DNA of 64,000 nt. Origin: Amphritea pacifica (GTDB taxonomy: Bacteria > Pseudomonadota > Gammaproteobacteria > Pseudomonadales > Balneatricaceae). Position 1 is the first letter of the stretch. Each line of letters begins with the position of its first letter. The position numbers and the translations under genes are program-made. The DNA lies in assembly GCF_016924145.1 (NCBI RefSeq), contig NZ_JAFFZO010000029.1, positions 1 through 64,000 on the forward strand. Reading direction: 5' to 3'. The notes under the pieces are model-generated. The model was not told the DNA's origin. It ran no database searches and saw only the letters and a program-made list of their open reading frames with translations. Positions 58,758 to 64,000 of this stretch are shown here, piece by piece.

Positions 58758-59540
58758 CTATCTCTGCTTTCGATATTGCGCCGGGCTGACACCAAACTGC
58801 TCCCGAAACGAAAAGATAAAAGGGGAAGGTGAACTGTAACCAAGTTCCAGCGCAATTACCGTGATGCTTTGCCCCGTATTCAGTAACTCTATCGCCTGCA
58901 TCAGGCGTAGCTGCAGCCGCCACTGTTTCAGAGACATACCGGTTTCCCGGCGAAAACGGCGATCCAGTGTGCGTTGCGAAACCGCCAGCGCGGCGGCCAG
59001 CTGCTGCGATGTTTCACGGCGGTCTGATTGTTGGTAGAGCCGGCTACACAGGGCGATCAGGTCTTCACTGACCGGCCAGGGCAGATACCGGTCATTCCTC
59101 TCAAGACGACTGAGGGTCTGCAACAACAGCTGTACCAGGTCATCTTCATAACCCTGTAACGGGTATTCCACCGCAAACCCTGCAGCGGTGAGTATCAGTT
59201 CACGGAACAGCGGTGTCACCTGCAACACAACAGCCTTTTCTGACGTCAGCCCCTGATAACCCGCATCAAGATAGAGGCTTCTCAGCTCAGCGCCATACTC
59301 GGTGTAAACACGGTGCTGGCAGCCACTGGGGAGCCAGATCGCCTGCTCCGGCGGAATAAAATAGCGTTCGCCAATCAGGTCCACCACCAGCACCCCGGAT
59401 ACCGCATAGAGCAGTTGGTGCCACTCATGTCTGTGTGGCGGAAAAAAGTGCCCGGCAGGCATCGTCTCCTGACGCACGTACAGCTCCCGGGGCAGGGATT
59501 GCATGGTTAAAAGACTCAGTTCGTGTGAAACATCCAACAT
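58758..59540 (-). CDS. AraC-family regulator with cupin domain
   Basis: A 260-aa regulator. N-terminal cupin sensor (HRHEWHQLLYAVSGVL), C-terminal double HTH: LAAALAVSQRTLDRRFRRETG and VIALELGYSSPSPFIFSFREQFGVSPAQYRK. Divergent from an MFS transporter 104 bp away, its likely target. The effector is unknown. Confidence 0.88.
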   Translation of the reverse strand: MLDVSHELSLLTMQSLPRELYVRQETMPAGHFFPPHRHEWHQLLYAVSGVLVVDLIGERYFIPPEQAIWLPSGCQHRVYTEYGAELRSLYLDAGYQGLTSEKAVVLQVTPLFRELILTAAGFAVEYPLQGYEDDLVQLLLQTLSRLERNDRYLPWPVSEDLIALCSRLYQQSDRRETSQQLAAALAVSQRTLDRRFRRETGMSLKQWRLQLRLMQAIELLNTGQSITVIALELGYSSPSPFIFSFREQFGVSPAQYRKQR

Positions 59541-59644
59541 TATCCTCCAGCTGTCCTGTTTTATACATCTATTGTCATTTTATAGAAAGATAACAGAGGC
59601 CATATCCGGTAGCCTACCCCTATCTGTACTGCCGGAAATTAATC

Positions 59645-60838
59645 ATGTCAGAGATCAGTAAGTTCCGCATGCTACTTACCTGTGTTTTGGGGGTCGTGGC
59701 CACCATCGGTATCGCCCGTTTCGCCTATACTCCGATGATTCCGGAGATGGTCCGGGGGGTCGGTCTGAGCGAATCGGTGGCGGGCTATCTCGCGGCGGCC
59801 AACTATGCCGGTTATCTTAGCGGGGCGCTGCTGATCTCATTTATCCACAGCCTGGCACTGAAAGCCCGGCTCTATAAAGTCGGCCTGCTCACCGCAGTGT
59901 TGACCAGCATGGCGATGGCCCTGACAACGTCCGAACCGGTCTGGTATCTGCTGCGCTATCTGTCTGGCCTGAGCAGCTCTGCGGGAATGCTGCTGGGGGG
60001 CGGTTTGCTGATGCACTGGCTAATGAAACGTAACCACAAAGCAGAACTGGGTATCTTCTTTTCCGGGCTGGGTATCGGCATTGTGATCACTGCACTACTG
60101 GCCGTTCTGATTAAAGATATTTTCACCTGGGAGCAGCAGTGGCTGATCTATGGCTCCGCTACCCTGTTATTAATTCTGCCTGTCTGGTTGTGGTTACCCG
60201 ATTTCAGTGCTGAGCAATCACTGCCTAAACACCATACCCGGCAGATTCCGATGCCCTCCGGTTTTATGCCGGTTCTGCAACTGGCCTATTTCTGTGCCGG
60301 TGCCGGTTATGTGATCTCAGCCACGTTTCTGATCACCATTGCAGAAAGTATTGATGCCCTGGCAGGACAGGGGTGGATGATCTGGCTGGTTGCCGGGTTA
60401 AGTTGCGCCCCGGCCAGCGCATTATGGGATAAAGTGATCAATATGACTGGCCAGTGGCAGGCCCTGTTTGCCGCTTATCTGCTCAATGCCCTGAGTATTC
60501 TCATTCTGTTACTCAGTCATGAACTGATTGCGGTGATTATCAGCGCCCTGATCTATGGCGCCAGTTTTATCGGCATCGTCGCTATGATGCTGTCGATGGT
60601 TGGACGTCTGTTTCCGGATAACCCATCCAGACCGATGAGTCGGCTCACTTTCAGTTACGGTATCGCCCAGGTCATCGCCCCGGCGATTGTCGGCTTGATG
60701 GCCGAGTATTATGGCAATTTTAATAACGGTCTGATACTGACACTGATCGTGATGCTGGGTGGCAGCGTTGCTCTGTTAATTGCACAACGCATTGAGCAGC
60801 AGGCGGAACTTTCAGCCGGAATCAGCAACAGTGTTTAG
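59645..60838 (+). CDS. YbfB/YjiJ-family MFS transporter
   Basis: A 397-aa, 12-TM transporter. GIARFAYTPMIPEMV in the first TM region and AANYAGYLSGALL are typical of the YbfB/YjiJ group of MFS proteins. Substrate unknown. It is divergent from the AraC gene and followed by fhs after 114 bp. Confidence 0.85.
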   Translation: MSEISKFRMLLTCVLGVVATIGIARFAYTPMIPEMVRGVGLSESVAGYLAAANYAGYLSGALLISFIHSLALKARLYKVGLLTAVLTSMAMALTTSEPVWYLLRYLSGLSSSAGMLLGGGLLMHWLMKRNHKAELGIFFSGLGIGIVITALLAVLIKDIFTWEQQWLIYGSATLLLILPVWLWLPDFSAEQSLPKHHTRQIPMPSGFMPVLQLAYFCAGAGYVISATFLITIAESIDALAGQGWMIWLVAGLSCAPASALWDKVINMTGQWQALFAAYLLNALSILILLLSHELIAVIISALIYGASFIGIVAMMLSMVGRLFPDNPSRPMSRLTFSYGIAQVIAPAIVGLMAEYYGNFNNGLILTLIVMLGGSVALLIAQRIEQQAELSAGISNSV

Positions 60839-60952
60839 TTAAGCCAACATCGTTAGCTGTATTCGATGACTCATTTAAGTGACCGAATAATTTGACGCCA
60901 GCCGGTTTTATTCCCATGTTTAATCAGGTGAATGATAATCAAGGAGTCTGTT

Positions 60953-62617
60953 ATGGCCACCGATGTCGAGATCGCGCTGCAATTCGCCCCCCGCCCCATC
61001 AGTGAAATCGCTGAGAAACTGGGGATAGAAGATCATTATCTGAACCATTATGGCCGCGACATCGCCAAGGTCGACCTGCGGGCACTCAGCCACAACGGTC
61101 GCCAGCCCGGCAAGCTGATTCTGGTGTCTGCCACCACCCCAACACCCTCAGGAGAGGGTAAAACCACCACGACCATAGGCCTTGGTCAAGCTTTCTCACA
61201 GCTAAACGAATCGGTATGCCTGGCCTTGCGGGAGCCATCATTGGGGCCCTGTCTGGGGATGAAAGGCGGTGCCACCGGTGGCGGTTATAGCCAGATCATG
61301 CCAGCCGACCGGATCAATCTGCACTTTACCGGTGATTTTCATGCCATCACCAGTGCTAACAATCTGGTTTCAGCCGCCATCGATAATCATATCTATCATG
61401 GCAACAAACTGAGTATCGATCCCCGACAGATTGTCTGGCGGCGGGTGATGGATATGAATGACCGTAGCCTGCGTAAAATCGTTCTCGGTCTCGGGGGCAA
61501 ACTGCAGGGCATTCCCCGCGAAGGTGGCTTTGATATTACTGCCGCTTCCGAGGTGATGGCGATGCTCTGCCTGGCCGAAGATGCCGAAGACCTGCAACAG
61601 CGTCTGGATCGCACCCTGATCGGCTTTACCTATGAGGGCGAACCGGTGTATGCCAGACAGCTTGAGATCACCGGGGCGATGATGGCATTGCTGCGGGATG
61701 CCCTGCAACCCAACCTGGTGCAAAGTTTTGAAGGCACCCCGGCGTTTGTTCACGGCGGACCCTTTGCCAATATCGCCCACGGCTGCAACAGTGTTATCGC
61801 CACCCGGATGGCGATGCAGTATGCCGACTGGGCGATCACCGAGGCGGGCTTTGGTTTCGATCTGGGGGCGGAAAAGTTCTTCGATATAAAATGCCGGATC
61901 GCCGGACTGGACCCCGATGCCGTGGTACTGGTAACCACCGTGCGTGCGCTGAAGATGCATGGTGGTAAACAGAAAAACGCGCTGGAAAGCGAAGATCTCA
62001 GCGCCGTAAAATTAGGCCTCGGCAATCTGGATAAACATATTGAGAGCGTCATGCTGTTTAACAAGCAACCGGTGGTGGCGCTCAACCGTTTTGCCACCGA
62101 CAGCGATGCCGAGATCGCGATTATTCGTCAGCGCTGCAACGAACTGGGGGTGGCCTTCGCTGAAACCACTCACCATGCCGATGGCGGCAAAGGAGCGCTT
62201 GAACTGGCCAGAGCGGTGATCGGTTCCGTGGCACAGAACCGGCCGTTTAAACCCCTCTACGATCTGGAACTCACCGTACTGGAGAAGGTACGGGCGGTGT
62301 GCAAACAGATGTATGGCGCCGATGATGTCGCCTTTACCAAAGAGGCGGCAAAAGATCTGCAACTGGTGGAGCAACTGCGACTAACGCATCTGCCGGTGTG
62401 TATCGCCAAAGCGCCCAGCTCGCTGTCGGATGACCCGCTACTGCATGGCCGCCCCCGGGATTTTGAAGTCACCGTGCGGGCGATTCAGATCAACTCCGGT
62501 GCCGGGTTTCTGGTAATTCTCACCGGTGATATCCTGCGTATGCCGGGGCTGCCAAAACAACCGGCCGCCAATAAGATGCGCTTACTTAAAAGCGGTGTAA
62601 TCGAGGGGCTGGAATAA
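60953..62617 (+). CDS. fhs: formate-tetrahydrofolate ligase
   Basis: ATP-dependent synthesis of 10-formyltetrahydrofolate from formate. ATG at 60953 with AAGGAG six bases before, 554 aa, the usual length. P-loop TPSGEGKTTTT, LREPSLGPCLGMKGGA, and the C-terminal GAGFLVILTGDILRMPGLPKQP are diagnostic. It supplies one-carbon units for purines and formyl-Met. Only MFS and FAD-protein genes are adjacent. Confidence 0.97.
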   Translation: MATDVEIALQFAPRPISEIAEKLGIEDHYLNHYGRDIAKVDLRALSHNGRQPGKLILVSATTPTPSGEGKTTTTIGLGQAFSQLNESVCLALREPSLGPCLGMKGGATGGGYSQIMPADRINLHFTGDFHAITSANNLVSAAIDNHIYHGNKLSIDPRQIVWRRVMDMNDRSLRKIVLGLGGKLQGIPREGGFDITAASEVMAMLCLAEDAEDLQQRLDRTLIGFTYEGEPVYARQLEITGAMMALLRDALQPNLVQSFEGTPAFVHGGPFANIAHGCNSVIATRMAMQYADWAITEAGFGFDLGAEKFFDIKCRIAGLDPDAVVLVTTVRALKMHGGKQKNALESEDLSAVKLGLGNLDKHIESVMLFNKQPVVALNRFATDSDAEIAIIRQRCNELGVAFAETTHHADGGKGALELARAVIGSVAQNRPFKPLYDLELTVLEKVRAVCKQMYGADDVAFTKEAAKDLQLVEQLRLTHLPVCIAKAPSSLSDDPLLHGRPRDFEVTVRAIQINSGAGFLVILTGDILRMPGLPKQPAANKMRLLKSGVIEGLE

Positions 62618-62736
62618 CTCAGCACACCGGACTAATCATTTCAGCAACACGCACCGAAATACAGTAAAATGCCCGCTTTACTATGGCCAAGTAACGATAG
62701 AGTGGTTTTCCCGCTCGCCTATTCCGGATTTCTCAG

Positions 62737-64000
62737 ATGATACGTGTTTCCAATATTAAACTGCCGCTTGATCATAAAGAGCAGGCGCTCACCGATGCCA
62801 TTTTAACGACACTTGGTATCACCGCTGAGCAGTTAACAGCGGTTGAGATACGCCGGCGCGGTTATGATGCCCGGAAAAAGAACACCATCTTCCTGATATA
62901 CACCCTCGATGTCGACACCACCGATAACGAGGCGTTGCTGCAAAAACACGTGGGCAATCAGTCGATCCGTCCGACGCCGGATATGGAGTACAAGTTTGTC
63001 GCCCAGGCTCCGACCGGTCTGCAGGAACGCCCGCTGGTGATCGGTTTTGGTCCCTGCGGTATTCTCGCGGGGCTGGTGTTGGCGCAGATGGGGTATAAAC
63101 CGCTGATAATCGAACGGGGTAAAGAGGTGCGCCAGCGCACTAAAGACACTTTTGGCTTCTGGCGGCAAAAAAAGCTCAACACCGAGTCCAATGTGCAGTT
63201 TGGCGAGGGCGGCGCCGGGACCTTCTCCGACGGCAAACTTTCCACGCAGATCAAAGACCCGAACCATTACGGCCGCAAAGTGCTGACTGAGTTTGTCGAA
63301 GCCGGTGCGCCGGAAGAGATCATGTATGTCAGCAAGCCCCATATCGGTACCTTCCGGCTGGTGTCGATGGTGGAAAAGATCCGCGCTAAGATTATCGAAC
63401 TGGGTGGTGAGATCCGTTTCAGTGCCCGGGTTGATGATCTGCTGATCGAAGCGGGCCAGGTCACCGGCATTACGCTGTCTGATGGCGAAACGATTAAGTC
63501 CAGACATATCGCCCTGGCAATCGGTCACAGCGCCCGGGATACCTTCCAGATGCTCTATGACAAAGGCGTCTATATGGAAGCGAAACCGTTTTCAGTGGGG
63601 TTTCGTATTGAGCATGAACAATCCCTGATCGATGACGCCCGTTTTGGTAAAAATGCCGGACATCCGATTCTCGGCGCCGCCGATTATAAACTGGTGCATC
63701 ACTGTAAAAGTGGCCGCTCGGTGTACAGCTTCTGTATGTGTCCGGGTGGCACCGTGGTGGCCGCCTCTTCCGAAGAGGGACGGGTGGTCACCAACGGCAT
63801 GAGCCAGTACTCCCGTCAGGAACGCAACGCCAACAGTGCCATTGTGGTCGGTATTGACCCTTCAGACTATCCCGGCCACCCGTTAGCCGGGGTGGAATTT
63901 CAACGTCAGCTGGAAAGCAACGCCTACCTGATGGGGGGTGAAAACTACGATGCACCGGCACAGAAAGTCGGTGATTTTCTGAAAGGCGCCGCCTCAGAGG
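62737..64000 (+). CDS. FAD-dependent dehydrogenase, COG2509-like (3' end cut by the window)
   Basis: An open frame from the ATG at 62737 to the window edge with no stop, about 421 residues visible. An N-terminal domain of ~95 residues (MIRVSNIKLPLDHKE, VEIRRRGYDARKK) precedes the FAD site VIGFGPCGILAGLVLAQMG, IIERGKEVRQR, and FGEGGAGTFSDGKL. It resembles the uncharacterised FAD-dependent dehydrogenases of COG2509. Its function is unknown. Confidence 0.85.
   Translation, partial: MIRVSNIKLPLDHKEQALTDAILTTLGITAEQLTAVEIRRRGYDARKKNTIFLIYTLDVDTTDNEALLQKHVGNQSIRPTPDMEYKFVAQAPTGLQERPLVIGFGPCGILAGLVLAQMGYKPLIIERGKEVRQRTKDTFGFWRQKKLNTESNVQFGEGGAGTFSDGKLSTQIKDPNHYGRKVLTEFVEAGAPEEIMYVSKPHIGTFRLVSMVEKIRAKIIELGGEIRFSARVDDLLIEAGQVTGITLSDGETIKSRHIALAIGHSARDTFQMLYDKGVYMEAKPFSVGFRIEHEQSLIDDARFGKNAGHPILGAADYKLVHHCKSGRSVYSFCMCPGGTVVAASSEEGRVVTNGMSQYSRQERNANSAIVVGIDPSDYPGHPLAGVEFQRQLESNAYLMGGENYDAPAQKVGDFLKGAASE

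Overview
The window looks like a chromosomal segment of a marine gammaproteobacterium of the Oceanospirillales/Pseudomonadales type. This is inference from gene order: several blocks follow the Pseudomonas order (rpoH-ftsX-ftsE-ftsY-M16 protease-rsmD, then coaD-fdx; oxyR-recG; ppk-hemB; hisF-hisH-hisB / asmA-mutY-yggX-tRNA-Phe). A DMSP-lyase-like cupin suggests a marine habitat.

Layout. 1-565: repeat-rich gene-poor edge. 0.57-3.9 kb: peroxide defence (ahpF, ahpC, divergent oxyR). 3.9-6.2 kb: trmB, thiG, thiS, DUF423. 6.3-12.6 kb: rpoH, ftsXEY, a degenerate M16 protein, rsmD. 12.6-13.9 kb: AT-rich insert with one hypothetical gene, bordered by hairpin repeats. 13.9-21.6 kb: M48 lipoprotein, coaD, fdx, DUF501, an AstE-like hydrolase, recG, a second oxyR, an SDR. 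21.7-24.8 kb: a His/Lys/Arg-type ABC importer. 25.1-29.3 kb: ppk1, hemB, elbB. 29.3-33.5 kb: two c-di-GMP enzymes and a LysR regulator. 33.6-40.0 kb: DMT transporter, Lrp regulator, indolepyruvate ferredoxin oxidoreductase and aromatic aminotransferase. 40.1-46.4 kb: hisF-hisH-hisB (no hisA), asmA, mutY, yggX, tRNA-Phe. 46.4-49.8 kb: repeat-dense accessory zone (tRNA-derived tandem repeats, REP-like elements, inverted 17-mers, CACAGAG repeats) carrying a DUF3800 gene and a PRC-barrel gene. 49.8-55.7 kb: PhyH dioxygenase with its LysR, a third c-di-GMP enzyme, a PhyH gene fragment and an SLC13 carrier. 55.8-58.6 kb: kinase-fold protein overlapping a dual-specificity phosphatase, a helical-repeat protein, a DMSP-lyase-like cupin and a small membrane protein. 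58.7-64.0 kb: AraC regulator, MFS transporter, fhs and a truncated FAD protein.

How genes work together. AhpC/AhpF remove peroxides, and both OxyR copies keep the redox cysteine pair. The aminotransferase plus indolepyruvate oxidoreductase form a two-step aromatic amino acid catabolic module with a divergent Lrp regulator. HisH and HisF form the IGP synthase and HisB acts next, but the HisA step between HisI and HisF is not encoded where synteny predicts it.

Most unusual points: (1) two tRNA-Phe 3'-end repeats behind tRNA-Phe, each interrupted at the same point by a ~75-nt insert whose hairpin shows a compensatory base change; (2) an overlapping phosphatase/kinase-fold pair; (3) loss of hisA from a conserved cluster; (4) a PhyH fragment fused in frame behind the SLC13 stop codon; (5) several families of dispersed palindromic repeats around accessory genes.
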